Origin: Marixanthomonas sp963974425
GTDB lineage: Bacteria > Bacteroidota > Bacteroidia > Flavobacteriales > Flavobacteriaceae
NCBI RefSeq assembly: GCF_963974425.1
Contig: NZ_CAXBCK010000017.1
Location: 1-64,000 of the forward strand
Length of the DNA stretch: 64,000 bases
Direction of reading: 5' to 3'
In this document: positions 25,227-34,905 of the stretch, piece by piece
Position numbering within the stretch: position 1 is the first letter of the stretch
Layout of the letters: every line of letters begins with the position of its first letter
The notes under the pieces: generated by a model
What the model was told of the DNA's origin: nothing
Database searches by the model: none
The model's input: only the letters and a program-made list of their open reading frames with translations
Made by a program: the position numbers and the translations under genes

Positions 25227-26528
25227 TTGAAAATCCCAAAATTTATACGCGACAACCTGCTTTTAAAGATGACTTCTTTAAATGCTGGGGTTATTGTAAT
25301 ACGGTTGTTTGTCGCTTTTTTTCTACAGCGTGAGTTGACAGATATTGTCGGGAAGGCTGGATACGCAAAAATTGGTTCGTTGCGTAACTTATTACAAATG
25401 TTAACTTCTATCACCTCGTTTGGTGTTTTTAATGGCGTAGTAAAATATGTAGCCGATTTCAAAGAAGATAGCGAGCAACTTCAAAAACTTTTTTCAACCA
25501 CGTTTGTGTTTACATTGATAGGAAGTGTTACTTCTTTTTTAATACTTTTTTTTGGTGCTGGGTTTATTAGTGAATATTTTTTCTATACTACAGACTTTGC
25601 CTACATCGTGAAAATTGTAGCCGTGGTAGCACCTTTTATTGCGATACAACGGGTGTTCAATGGTATTGTAAATGGTTTATCCGATTATAAAAAATTCGCA
25701 AAAATAGAATTAGTTGCTTATTTGTTAGGAGCCACCTTAACATTGTTTATGTTGTATAACTATAACATAGACGGAGCGTTGCTTGCTATTGCGCTAATTC
25801 CGGTTATTCAGGTTGCTGTCATGCTTTTTATTTTTATAAAAGTACTGCGGCGCTATGTTCGGTTTTCTGAAATTTCCTTTAAAGCACCTTACGCTAAAAG
25901 TCTATTAGCCTTTTCATTAATGTCTTTTGTAGCTACCGTTTTAGTAAATTATGTTGAGATAGATATTCGTTCTATGTTAGCCAAGCGAATGAGTGAAGAC
26001 GATGCAGGAATTTGGACAGGTATGACCACGCTTTCAAAAAACTATATGGTATTTTCTGGGGCTATATTTACGTTGTATGTAATTCCGAAATTTACTGGAA
26101 TAAAAACCGAAACGGGTTTTAAAAAAGAACTCTTTAATATTTATAAAACATTATTACCGTTATTCGGCATTGGGATGTTGGTCATTTATTTTCTGCGCTT
26201 TCAGTTTATAGAATATGTCTTTATCGATTTTGATGAAATGGCACCACTGTTTAAATGGCAGTTATTAGGCGATTTTATTAAATTGGCTGCTTTGGTATTG
26301 TTACACCAATTTATTGCGAAGAAAATGGTGCGTAATTTTATTTTTACTGAATTGTTTTCACTAGTCTTGTTTTACGTGTTTTCGTATGCATTGGTTGCTG
26401 AATATGGTGTAGAAGGGGTGGTGTTTGCCCATTTTATTCGGTATGTGTTATACTTTTTCTTAGTATTTTTCTTGGTACTACGCTATTTCAAAAAACAAAA
26501 AAACAATCCTGAAACCTTAACGCCTTAA
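25227..26528 (+). CDS. Wzx-type oligosaccharide flippase (first of two)
   Basis: A 433-residue membrane protein with about 12 segments, typical of the polysaccharide-transport MOP superfamily: LLKMTSLNAGVIVIRLFVAFF, LQMLTSITSFGVFNGVVKYVADF, LLAFSLMSFVATVL. It would translocate lipid-linked repeat units across the inner membrane. The start codon is a TTG directly after the TAA of the aminotransferase gene; no ATG lies near. Two bases separate its stop from the next flippase gene. Confidence 0.8.
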   Translation: MKIPKFIRDNLLLKMTSLNAGVIVIRLFVAFFLQRELTDIVGKAGYAKIGSLRNLLQMLTSITSFGVFNGVVKYVADFKEDSEQLQKLFSTTFVFTLIGSVTSFLILFFGAGFISEYFFYTTDFAYIVKIVAVVAPFIAIQRVFNGIVNGLSDYKKFAKIELVAYLLGATLTLFMLYNYNIDGALLAIALIPVIQVAVMLFIFIKVLRRYVRFSEISFKAPYAKSLLAFSLMSFVATVLVNYVEIDIRSMLAKRMSEDDAGIWTGMTTLSKNYMVFSGAIFTLYVIPKFTGIKTETGFKKELFNIYKTLLPLFGIGMLVIYFLRFQFIEYVFIDFDEMAPLFKWQLLGDFIKLAALVLLHQFIAKKMVRNFIFTELFSLVLFYVFSYALVAEYGVEGVVFAHFIRYVLYFFLVFFLVLRYFKKQKNNPETLTP

Positions 26529-26530
26529 CC

Positions 26531-28015
26531 ATGCAGCCGTATAGAAATTCATTTAGGCATGTTATGAAAGCCACTTCGTTATTTGGCGGGGTGCAGGTTT
26601 TCAATATTCTTATTTCTATTGTGCGGTCTAAGTTTATTGCATTGTTTATCGGCCCTACGGGAATGGGGATTGCCAGTTTATTCAACACGACACTTAATGT
26701 GGTGGATGCGGTTACCAACCTTGGCTTGAACCGAAGCGCGGTCAAAGATATTTCGTATGCGAAAGAAAATTACGAAGCCAGTAAAGTAGCCCGGACCATC
26801 CACGTTTTAAAACGCTTGGTTTGGTTTACTGCAGTCATTGGAACCGTTTTAATGATGATAACATCACCTTGGCTTAGTGAAATAGCATTTGAAAGTAAGG
26901 AATATACCATTTCGTTTATTTGGCTTTCTGCAGCACTTCTTTTTAAGCAATTTACGCATAGTAATTTGGCTATTTTGCAGGGCTTGCAGAAGCTTGGCAA
27001 TCTGGCGAAGGCTAATTTAGTAGGAAACACGGTTGGACTTCTTATAACCGTGCCGTTGTATTACTTTTTTAGAATAGACGCTATTGTTCCCGCAATTATC
27101 ATTGCATCGCTTATCAGTTTTGCGATTACGCTGTATTATACAAACAAAACGAAAGTTGAAAAAGTTGCACTGACCAATAAAGAAGCTTTTTCTGAAGGGA
27201 AAGAGATGATTAATTTAGGCGTTACGTTGAGCGTAAGTAGCGTAATTACCTTACTTGCCGCTTACGTTATTCAGATTTATATAAGTAATGAAGGAGGAGT
27301 AGATGCTGTAGGTTTTTACAATGCTGGGATGGTAATTTTAAATACCTACGTAGGTCTAGTATTTAATGCGATGAGTACGGATTATTTTCCACGTCTTTCG
27401 GCAGTTTCCAATGCCATTGAAAAAGTACGAAACATAGTTTTTGAACAAGCTTTTATAGCTGTATTGTTAATCCTGCCTATCATTGTTATTTTTGTTGCTT
27501 TTGCCCCGTTTATTATCACATTGCTGTATAGTCAAGAGTTTTCGCCGACGGTGCAATTTGTAAGTTGGGGTATTTTAGGGATGTTGTTTAAGGCCGTTTC
27601 TTTTTCCTTGGGATATATTATTATTGCCAAAGGCGACTCAAAAGTATTTATTAAAACTGCTATTGGTTTCAATATTACATTAGTTGTCATGAATATCATT
27701 GGTTATACGTATTGGGGGCTTGAAGGATTGGGGATTAGCTATTTTATCTATTTTCTCATTCATTTTATAGTAATTTGGTTAATAACCTATTACCGCTATA
27801 ATTTTACATTTAAAAAGGAGTTCTATTACATTTTCGGAATTTCTATTGTACTTTGTTCTCTTGCATTTTTATTATCAAATATAGAAGATGATGTACTGAA
27901 ATATGTATCATTGAGTGTTATGATTATAATTTCTAGTATCTTTTCAGTCTATCATATCGATAAAAAAATTGAGATACGGGATTTGATTCAAAACTTTTTC
28001 AGAAGAAAAAAATAA
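26531..28015 (+). CDS. O-antigen translocase-type flippase (second of two)
   Basis: A 494-residue membrane protein with about 14 segments. The N-terminal signature SLFGGVQVFNILISIVRSKF, ALFIGPTGMGIASLFN and TNLGLNRSAVKDIS is that of O-antigen/ECA translocases (WzxE-like). It is distinct in sequence from the preceding flippase, so the pair is not a simple duplication. It may handle a different lipid-linked intermediate or have arisen from merging two loci. Its stop overlaps the next start (TAATG). Confidence 0.85.
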   Translation: MQPYRNSFRHVMKATSLFGGVQVFNILISIVRSKFIALFIGPTGMGIASLFNTTLNVVDAVTNLGLNRSAVKDISYAKENYEASKVARTIHVLKRLVWFTAVIGTVLMMITSPWLSEIAFESKEYTISFIWLSAALLFKQFTHSNLAILQGLQKLGNLAKANLVGNTVGLLITVPLYYFFRIDAIVPAIIIASLISFAITLYYTNKTKVEKVALTNKEAFSEGKEMINLGVTLSVSSVITLLAAYVIQIYISNEGGVDAVGFYNAGMVILNTYVGLVFNAMSTDYFPRLSAVSNAIEKVRNIVFEQAFIAVLLILPIIVIFVAFAPFIITLLYSQEFSPTVQFVSWGILGMLFKAVSFSLGYIIIAKGDSKVFIKTAIGFNITLVVMNIIGYTYWGLEGLGISYFIYFLIHFIVIWLITYYRYNFTFKKEFYYIFGISIVLCSLAFLLSNIEDDVLKYVSLSVMIIISSIFSVYHIDKKIEIRDLIQNFFRRKK

Positions 28016-28764
28016 TGGCCGGAGTAAGGATAACTTATAGAAAACTTAAAAAGAAATTCAAAGTTTACCTCACAGTAAACTGGTTTGCTACTTGGTATTT
28101 TAACTTAAAGATGTTCCCTTTTTCTGTTGCCAGAAAACTTCCTGTTTTTTTCTACGGAAGTGTTCGGTTTCAAAATTTAAAAGGTAAATTCAAAATAGAA
28201 GCACCAATTGAAAGGGGAATGATTGGTTTTGGGCAGGCTTACGAAAAAACCACTAGGCACCTAGGCTTATCCGAATTATCACTAGAAGGAACAATAGTTT
28301 GCCATGGTCGAGTACAGTTTGGTAAAGACTATTTTATCCACGTGAGTGAAGAGGCTATTTTAATACTAGGGAATATGGCGGGAATGGCTACCTTGGGGAA
28401 AATTATTTGTACTAATAAAATTACTTTCAGTACTTATGTCAGAGTGGGGTCTGAATGCCAGATTATAGATACCGATTTTCACCAAATGATAGATACAAGG
28501 ACGAATAAAAAGTTACCTATCTCGCAACCAATTGTCCTTGGCGAGTATAATTATGTAGGAAGGTGGTCTTCTGTTATGAAAGGAACCAAAACACCAAATT
28601 ACTGCACCATAGCATCAAATACCCTTTGCAATAAAGATTATACTTCGTATGGTAACAATATTCTTATAGGAGGGATTCCTGCAAAACTTTTAAAGGAAAA
28701 TATTTCAAGAGACTGGGAGGGCGAGCGTGAGATGATGGAGCGTTCTCTTGTTTTAAATTTATAA
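28015..28764 (+). CDS. Left-handed beta-helix acyltransferase
   Basis: A 249-residue protein with hexapeptide-repeat character in the second half (ILILGNMAGMATLGKIICT in outline, YVRVGSECQIIDTDFH, VLGEYNYVGRWSSVMKG, ASNTLCNKDY, NILIGGIPAKLLKENI), ending with the IGGIPAKLL signature of sugar O- or N-acetyltransferases. The conserved His in DTDFHQM (about 160) would be catalytic. The first hundred residues lack repeats and may bind the acceptor. It begins one base inside the stop of the flippase gene. Last of the plus-strand run that starts at 23128. Confidence 0.75.
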   Translation: MAGVRITYRKLKKKFKVYLTVNWFATWYFNLKMFPFSVARKLPVFFYGSVRFQNLKGKFKIEAPIERGMIGFGQAYEKTTRHLGLSELSLEGTIVCHGRVQFGKDYFIHVSEEAILILGNMAGMATLGKIICTNKITFSTYVRVGSECQIIDTDFHQMIDTRTNKKLPISQPIVLGEYNYVGRWSSVMKGTKTPNYCTIASNTLCNKDYTSYGNNILIGGIPAKLLKENISRDWEGEREMMERSLVLNL

Positions 28765-28784
28765 CTTTTATTAAGTTACCAGAA

Positions 28785-30125
28785 TCACCAAGAACATCCA
28801 TTTGATCCGTCTAAGGCTATTCTTCTATAATGGATTAATGGATACCACCATTTCGCATCATTAAATTGAGAGTTTTTCAAATCGTCTACATGGATGGATT
28901 GCCCATTATATATTAAAATACATTCAATAGGGCCTTCATATTTTTGAGACCACTTTGCTACTTGGGTTTTAAATTCAATTAAAGGAAGCGCATACCCATC
29001 TAGCGTACCAGCCCCTTCCCATTTATACTTGTCAGATATTTTAATTATGGTAACCAGATTTTCTTCAAACCCCCATATTTTGGTTTTCTGTGTGTCGATT
29101 AGGTAATGGTTGCTACGATTTGCTTCGGTAACTAAATTACTGAACATGGTTAAGTTTCCAGAATTGGAGAGACCTAAGTATGCTTGTCCACTCCATAGTA
29201 TTATAAACAATACTGGGATAAAGGGTAGTAAGGTGGGCTTTATTTTCTGTTTTTTGTAAGTAGTTTTTGTAATTAAGAAATAGAAAAACAATAGCCACCC
29301 CAGATTAAAGATTACTCCATTGCAAAACCGAATCAAGGTGTTTTCAACTAAATTAAAACGGGTTATAAAAAAAGAGGTTAACACGGCTAGCATTGAAAAA
29401 AATACGTATAATCGAACTGCTTTAAAGGCTTTATAATTTTTTTCAATTTTATTAAAATTTATTAGGCTACCCGTAAGCAAGAAGCCTGCTAATGCACTAA
29501 AGTTAGAAAATCCACATAGTGTAAGGTAAAAATGGAACAACACCAGGGCCCAAGCAGAAATTTTTCTGGTTTTATAATGTAGTAAACCAAAAGGAATCAA
29601 CATTTCAACAATAATGGTTATAATCTGTGACGAACGGATTAAAAAAAGTGAGGGTTTAAAATTCTCCCCAAAGAGGAGAGTGTTTAAGTTATTACTTACA
29701 TATAAATTACAGGTTTCAGAAAGACTAAAAAAACCAGCGTTCAGCTTGTGAAACCCTGCCATAAAATATACTGCGATAAGTGTATACCTGAAAACATACG
29801 AAATGTTCTTCGGCCGAAAGGTGTTTGCTGTTATGCTTTTAAACTTATAGACTAATAAAAACAAAAGAAAAAGCCCAATAAATATTTCCAAGTTGCCATG
29901 GTTGGTAATCCTTGGAAATATAGGGATATAAACTAGCAAGAGACTTATAATAGATAAAAAAGTAGTCCACCAAAATTTAGGACTTAAAAATTGTAGCCCT
30001 ACCATTGTCAAAATAAATGCAATGGTATAGGGCTGAGACCAATATCCACTTCCAATACCTATCAGTATCGCACAATTAAAAAGAACCGAAAGAGTAAAAA
30101 GCGGTTTATTTATCGACTTGAACAT
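28785..30125 (-). CDS. HTTM-like multispanning membrane protein
   Basis: A 446-residue membrane protein with about 11 segments. YTLIAVYFMAGFHKLNAGFF followed by a cysteine-containing helix and HFYLTLCGFSNFSALAGFL are typical of the HTTM / vitamin K gamma-carboxylase-like membrane family of bacteria. The C-terminal 100 residues are soluble. Biochemical role unknown. It overlaps the upstream glycosyltransferase gene by 16 bases and its end is close to the convergent acyltransferase. Confidence 0.65.
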   Translation of the reverse strand: MFKSINKPLFTLSVLFNCAILIGIGSGYWSQPYTIAFILTMVGLQFLSPKFWWTTFLSIISLLLVYIPIFPRITNHGNLEIFIGLFLLFLLVYKFKSITANTFRPKNISYVFRYTLIAVYFMAGFHKLNAGFFSLSETCNLYVSNNLNTLLFGENFKPSLFLIRSSQIITIIVEMLIPFGLLHYKTRKISAWALVLFHFYLTLCGFSNFSALAGFLLTGSLINFNKIEKNYKAFKAVRLYVFFSMLAVLTSFFITRFNLVENTLIRFCNGVIFNLGWLLFFYFLITKTTYKKQKIKPTLLPFIPVLFIILWSGQAYLGLSNSGNLTMFSNLVTEANRSNHYLIDTQKTKIWGFEENLVTIIKISDKYKWEGAGTLDGYALPLIEFKTQVAKWSQKYEGPIECILIYNGQSIHVDDLKNSQFNDAKWWYPLIHYRRIALDGSNGCSW

Positions 30126-31267
30126 ATGGATTCAAAACTATTATACTTTTTTAAATATTTTTCTGCAATTTTAATAAAGTTATGTTCTGTATCAATAAAT
30201 TCCCGAGCATTTTTGGAAATTTCTGCAATTTTTGATGGGTTTAATACTAATTGTTCCAAATCATTGTAAATAGCTTGGGCATCGGGCACTGCATTAATGG
30301 CCACTGTCTTTTCTAAGTTGTAATATTCAACAAATTCCTTTTCAGCACCAGTAAAAACTACTTTTCCCTTGGCCATTGCTTCGAGCGCATTGTACCCTTG
30401 ATCAATACCCAATACTTGGTCTAATACAATATGAGCTTGGTTGTACAACTCAATATATTTTGCATAGGGAACACTTTCAACCGTGATAATTTCGATTTTA
30501 TCGCTATACTTTTGTTCAAGCATGGAAAGTGCTTCTTCAAAATAATCACTACCTTTTTTATAATAATTACCACGGTTTATACCGTGAAAGATTATTATTT
30601 TAGATTGAGTATTAACTGGAATATAGGATAGTTTTTCAGTATTTATTGGATTTGGAATCAATCCTAAATACAATGGATGTCCTTTCATAGGGATGTGATA
30701 ATCCATATCGGTGGCAATTACTCCTGAAATATATTGAAATACAAATTCATGCAATGACTTAAACTTTGGCTGAATATATTTTAGAGCAGGATCAAATTCT
30801 TTTTTGGACACCTTTCCATTAAACAATGGACTTAAAATAGAGTAATTGAACTTTTTATCATAAGCATATCTTACACTTATATAATCTGTGCCACAGGACA
30901 ATAAAAAAAGTTTTTTATTATTTTTAGCTAAAAATAAAATAATTTCCTTTTCAATTTTCGGTGTGACACCCAAAGGGCTTTCATTAATAAGCTGAACCAC
31001 ATCATAATTTTTCAGTTTTTCAGAATGATTAAAAAATTGTTTTTTAATGTTTTCTGAAGCTAAATCAAGACTGAACAACTTAAAAAGTAATACTTTCCAT
31101 TTTTTTGTAAGTCCCGAAGTGTATTTTCGCTTCAGTCTAATATCAACTGGATAGTTTTTAAAGTGATCGCCACAGCCAATAATGGTAACCTCGTGTCCTA
31201 ACGCAATTAACCCTTCTTTTAAGGAGTTGTGTAACCTGCTGTATTCGCCGACAAGGAGTATCTTCAT
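30110..31267 (-). CDS. Glycosyltransferase, GT4-like
   Basis: The start at ATG 31267 gives 385 residues (MKILLVGEYSRLHNSLKEGL), a GT-B fold beginning with the expected first beta strand; an in-frame start at 31300 adds an implausible cysteine-rich lead. The C-terminal half has IIIFHGINRGNYYKKGSDYF and LDQVLGIDQGYNALEAMAKG, the latter matching the E-x7-E region of GT4 donors sites loosely. It forms a two-gene minus-strand unit with the HTTM-like gene, inserted between plus-strand polysaccharide genes. Confidence 0.75.
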   Translation of the reverse strand: MKILLVGEYSRLHNSLKEGLIALGHEVTIIGCGDHFKNYPVDIRLKRKYTSGLTKKWKVLLFKLFSLDLASENIKKQFFNHSEKLKNYDVVQLINESPLGVTPKIEKEIILFLAKNNKKLFLLSCGTDYISVRYAYDKKFNYSILSPLFNGKVSKKEFDPALKYIQPKFKSLHEFVFQYISGVIATDMDYHIPMKGHPLYLGLIPNPINTEKLSYIPVNTQSKIIIFHGINRGNYYKKGSDYFEEALSMLEQKYSDKIEIITVESVPYAKYIELYNQAHIVLDQVLGIDQGYNALEAMAKGKVVFTGAEKEFVEYYNLEKTVAINAVPDAQAIYNDLEQLVLNPSKIAEISKNAREFIDTEHNFIKIAEKYLKKYNSFESICSSR

Positions 31268-31275
31268 AAATGCGT

Positions 31276-31283
31276 TATATTTG
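31276..31283 (+). promoter_or_regulatory. -7 element TATATTTG in the divergent spacer
   Basis: TATATTTG is an exact TAnnTTTG match 32 bases before the plus-strand ATG at 31315. It lies in the 47-base divergent spacer. No upstream TTG at the usual distance. Confidence 0.4.
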
Positions 31284-31314
31284 CTGAAACAACCTTTCAA
31301 AAGTACAATTATTT

Positions 31315-32433
31315 ATGGCCAGTAAACAACCGTCAAAACAATTTAAAGTCTGTTTGGTTGCAATTTCACTGGGTAAAGGAGGAAAAGAGCGATCTACAGC
31401 CTTGCTGTCCAGAATGCTCACAAAAAGTGGTTTCAACGTTTTCATCGTTATATTAAACAACAAAGTGGATTATTCTTACGCAGGAAACTTGTTTAACTTA
31501 GGAACTTTCAAAACAGACAATGATACGCTCTCAAAACGATTGTCAAGATTTAAAAAACTAAAGCGTTTTTTTAAAGAAGAAGATTTTGATTTTATAATTG
31601 ATACTCGCAGTAGAGGCTCAGCGATAAAAGAATTATTTTACCTTCATTATTTATATAAAAAGCAGCATATAATTTATTTAGCTCATAGTTTTAATACCCC
31701 CCAGTATTTTACAAAACGATTTTGGATTGGAAAAAAAATGGTGGATAAAGCAGTAGCCATTGTAGGAGTTTCAAAAGCAATTACTAGAAAAATAAATGAA
31801 GAGTATGCCACAAATAAGGCAATTACTATATATAATCCTTCTGAACCTTTTACTGAAACGGAAAAAGAAAATCCTTTTTCAGAAAAATACATTCTATATC
31901 TTGGACGTATTGAAGAAAAAGTTAAAAATTTCACGCTACTTTTAGCAGCTTATAAGGCTTCTAACCTTGTTAAAAATGGAATTTATTTAAAAATTGTTGG
32001 TGATGGATCTGATACTGAGTTTGTTAAACAAAAAGTAAAAGATTTAAAACTATCTAATACAGTAGATATCTATCCCTTTACACCAGAAATTGTGCCTTAT
32101 TTAAAAAATGCACTATATTTAACCCTAACAAGTCGTTACGAAGGGTTCCCAATGGTCTTGATTGAATCCCTTTCTTTAGGAACGCCTGTCCTTTCGGTAG
32201 CTTGCGAAAGTGGTCCGGATGAAATTATTATTCATAGAAAAAATGGATTGTTGGTCGAAAATTTTTCCGAAAAAGCACTAGCGGAAGCGATGAACAACTT
32301 AGCTTTTAATGGTGAGCTTTACAAAACCTGTAAGCTAAATGCCAAAAAAAGTGTTTCGCATTTAAAAATGGAGACTATTGCTGCACAATGGACCAATTTA
32401 TTGAACTCAAAAAAACATAAACTTGAAAAGTAG
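31315..32433 (+). CDS. Glycosyltransferase family 4
   Basis: A 372-residue GT-B enzyme: CLVAISLGKGGKERSTALLS at the N-terminus (glycine-rich acceptor loop), ILYLGRIEEKVKNF, LKIVGDGSDTE, and the GT4 donor motif SRYEGFPMVLIESLSLGTPV with Glu pair spaced by seven. Such enzymes add sugars to lipid-linked intermediates at the cytoplasmic face. It starts divergently from the gene at 30110-31267 and overlaps the FdtA-like gene by 11 bases. Confidence 0.88.
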   Translation: MASKQPSKQFKVCLVAISLGKGGKERSTALLSRMLTKSGFNVFIVILNNKVDYSYAGNLFNLGTFKTDNDTLSKRLSRFKKLKRFFKEEDFDFIIDTRSRGSAIKELFYLHYLYKKQHIIYLAHSFNTPQYFTKRFWIGKKMVDKAVAIVGVSKAITRKINEEYATNKAITIYNPSEPFTETEKENPFSEKYILYLGRIEEKVKNFTLLLAAYKASNLVKNGIYLKIVGDGSDTEFVKQKVKDLKLSNTVDIYPFTPEIVPYLKNALYLTLTSRYEGFPMVLIESLSLGTPVLSVACESGPDEIIIHRKNGLLVENFSEKALAEAMNNLAFNGELYKTCKLNAKKSVSHLKMETIAAQWTNLLNSKKHKLEK

Positions 32434-32812
32434 AATAATTAACATACCTAAGATAGTAGATAAAGAAGGAAGAGGAAACCTTTCGGTAATAGAGAAAGAC
32501 GTCTTGCCATATCCCGTAAAACGAGTATATTACCTATACGATGTCCCTAGCGGTTCCAGTAGAGGCGGTCATGCGCATAAAGAACAATTAGAATTTTTAA
32601 TTGCTGTAAGTGGTAGCTTTGATGTTGTTCTTGATGATGGAAACGAAAAACAAAAAGTAACGCTAAATAAACCCGATAAAGGGCTATTGATTGCAACAAA
32701 CACATGGCGCGAACTTGAAAATTTTTCTTCAGGATCTGTATGTGTTGTTTTATCTTCTGGAGAATTTGATGAAACGGATTATATTAGAAAGTATGAAGAT
32801 TTTATAAAATAA
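32423..32812 (+). CDS. fdtA: FdtA/QdtA-type sugar 3,4-ketoisomerase (cupin)
   Basis: A 129-residue cupin of the WxcM/FdtA family: NIPKIVDKEGRGNLSVIE, VYYLYDVPSG, RGGHAHKEQLEFLIAVSGSF (with the catalytic His pair in GGHAHK), NTWRELENFS and VCVVLSSGEFDETDYIR. The family isomerises dTDP-4-keto-6-deoxyglucose to the 3-keto sugar, the substrate for the FdtB-type transaminase at 24126. The start is a TTG overlapping the GT4 stop. The separation of fdtA from fdtB by six genes is unusual; they are normally adjacent. Confidence 0.85.
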   Translation: MKSRIINIPKIVDKEGRGNLSVIEKDVLPYPVKRVYYLYDVPSGSSRGGHAHKEQLEFLIAVSGSFDVVLDDGNEKQKVTLNKPDKGLLIATNTWRELENFSSGSVCVVLSSGEFDETDYIRKYEDFIK

Positions 32813-32828
32813 AAAATTGACTTATTAA

Positions 32829-33983
32829 ATGAGCAATTTTTACAAAAGGATTAAATTATTTATATGGATTAATGGCATAGCGAGCTGGATTTTTTACCCA
32901 CTTTTAAAAATAAAGGATTTTAGAAGCAAAAAATATCCAGAATGTTATGTGAAGGAAATTTCAAAACCTATTTCTGTAAATCTTTCGAATTATTTTTTTA
33001 ACGGAAGTGCTTATTGGAAAAATTTTAAAAACCTTAAAAGTGACGGCCTTTTTTTTGCAGAAATACCCAATGCAACTATTATAAGTAAGGGTATTTTACT
33101 CGACTCTAAAAATAGGGTTATTTTGGAAAGTACTATTTTTCAAACAGAATATTTAAATAGGTTAAACAGTAATCACTTAGTTTTCTTAAAAGGTTTTTTA
33201 CCCAAGAAAAAGGGAGCAAATGTAGTGTCTTTATTAAATAAATTAGATAATAATTACTTTCACTGGACCTTAGAATCTCTTACTAGGGTATTATTAATAC
33301 ATGAAGAACCTTTTTTTAGAGATTATAATATACTTATAAAAGATGGGGCACTACCTTTTGTGAAAAAATCACTTAAATTTCTTTTTAATGTGCCTGAAAC
33401 AAATATTATTACAAAAACCCTTGGAGAGAAACTTGAAGTAAAGAAAGCTTTGGTTGTTTCATTTCCCCATATTCGGAATGTAAATACTCGAATGACGAAT
33501 GTTTATATGCCAAGCGTTATAAAAAGACTCAATGAGCTTGCTCATAAAAGAGTGAATGCGGCTAAACTTAAATTTGAAAGGCTACCCAAAAACTTTATTA
33601 TTTCAAGAAAAAATGCCATTTCGAGACGTATTTTGAATGAAGAGAAGCTAATTGAGAGTCTTTCTTACTTGAATTTTGAACAGGTTGTACTAGAAGAGCT
33701 TTCCTTTGAAGAGCAGGTAGTACTTTTTGTAGGTGCAAAAAAAATAATTTCGTCTCACGGAGCAGGTATTACAAACATTATATACGCCCATGATCCTATT
33801 TTGATAGAAATTTTTCCAGAGGAAAGAAGTATTCGAGATGCCTATTATTTTGTGCAAATAACTGGAGCTTTAGAGATTGAGCATCATCTTTTTAAACATA
33901 AAACCCAAAATAAAAAAGAGGATATGGTTATAGGTAATACAATGATTGCTACGTTTAAAAAAATATTTGAGGCATCTATTTAA
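32829..33983 (+). CDS. Glycosyltransferase family 61
   Basis: A 384-residue protein with GT61 (DUF563) landmarks: LDNNYFHWTLESLTRVLLI, FIISRKNAISRRILNEEKL and the C-terminal ELSFEEQVVLFVGAKKIISS with HGAGITNI. The short N-terminal hydrophobic stretch (LFIWINGIASWIFYPLL) may attach it to the membrane. It would transfer a pentose or aminosugar in capsule or O-antigen assembly; donor unknown. Its last eight bases overlap the convergent GT2 gene. Confidence 0.85.
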   Translation: MSNFYKRIKLFIWINGIASWIFYPLLKIKDFRSKKYPECYVKEISKPISVNLSNYFFNGSAYWKNFKNLKSDGLFFAEIPNATIISKGILLDSKNRVILESTIFQTEYLNRLNSNHLVFLKGFLPKKKGANVVSLLNKLDNNYFHWTLESLTRVLLIHEEPFFRDYNILIKDGALPFVKKSLKFLFNVPETNIITKTLGEKLEVKKALVVSFPHIRNVNTRMTNVYMPSVIKRLNELAHKRVNAAKLKFERLPKNFIISRKNAISRRILNEEKLIESLSYLNFEQVVLEELSFEEQVVLFVGAKKIISSHGAGITNIIYAHDPILIEIFPEERSIRDAYYFVQITGALEIEHHLFKHKTQNKKEDMVIGNTMIATFKKIFEASI

Positions 33984-34905
33984 AAGTACCAATAGAAAAT
34001 CCATTTTTTGCCATAACCGATTGTAGCTTTAACAGTATTTCAATTGTTTTAGGATTCTGTTTTAAAATAAACCGTTGTAATTTAGAAAGGCTGCTCTGAT
34101 CAATCTTTTTTAAATTATCTTGAAAAGCATTTTTATCACCTATTCTTTTTGCAAAAATGCATAAAGAGTATCGGTTTAAATCTATAAATTTTTTTAAGGC
34201 TTTATTGTTTTTCTCCAAAGCTGTATAAGAATCTAGATTTAATTTGTCAGTAATTTTCTTAGATGACCGGAAGAGACTATTCTCTATGTATTTGTAATAA
34301 ACACAAATTTTTGAACTGAAAATCACTTTGAACTTTACGCCAATACGGATGTAGAGATCTGTATCTTGGCCACTTTTAATATTGGGATCGTAATAACCTA
34401 CAATATCAAAAATTTCTTTTTTTAAAACTGTGGTAGAACTTTGCAAAATGGAGTCTTTAAAACTTGCTTCAAAATAATCAAAAGCTCCATCTTTTTGATT
34501 TTCAAAATTTATAGAATAGCTCCTATGAAATATCTCATCTCTTTTTTTTATTGCGCTTGCTGTTGCAAACACGCTTTGCTTTGGGTACTTTTCTATTAAC
34601 CTCTCTTGTTCTTCCAAATAAAAAGGAAGCCACAAATCATCCGCATCTAATAATGCAATATAATTATACTTTGCCTTTTCAATTACAAAGTTGCGTGCGG
34701 CTCCAGCTCCTTGGTTTGCTTCTGAGAAATACCGGATACGAGAATCCTTAAATTGTAAGATTTCTGCTTCACTATTATCAGTAGAACCATCATTCAAAAT
34801 TACAATCTCAAACTCCTGAAGTGTCTGGTTCAAAACACTCTGTATTGTATTAGCTATATACTTTTCTTTGTTGAAAACCGATATTACGACTGAAAACTTA
34901 GGCAT
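33976..34905 (-). CDS. Glycosyltransferase family 2
   Basis: A 309-residue GT-A enzyme: FSVVISVFNKEKYIANTI, VLNDGSTDNSE (given as VILNDGSTDNSE) and DxD-type metal site LLDADDLWLP around residues 90-100, then SGQDTDLYIRIG. No membrane segments. It overlaps the upstream GT2 gene by eight bases on the minus strand, so the two GT2 genes form one unit convergent with the fdtA/GT61 genes. Confidence 0.9.
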   Translation of the reverse strand: MPKFSVVISVFNKEKYIANTIQSVLNQTLQEFEIVILNDGSTDNSEAEILQFKDSRIRYFSEANQGAGAARNFVIEKAKYNYIALLDADDLWLPFYLEEQERLIEKYPKQSVFATASAIKKRDEIFHRSYSINFENQKDGAFDYFEASFKDSILQSSTTVLKKEIFDIVGYYDPNIKSGQDTDLYIRIGVKFKVIFSSKICVYYKYIENSLFRSSKKITDKLNLDSYTALEKNNKALKKFIDLNRYSLCIFAKRIGDKNAFQDNLKKIDQSSLSKLQRFILKQNPKTIEILLKLQSVMAKNGFSIGTFK

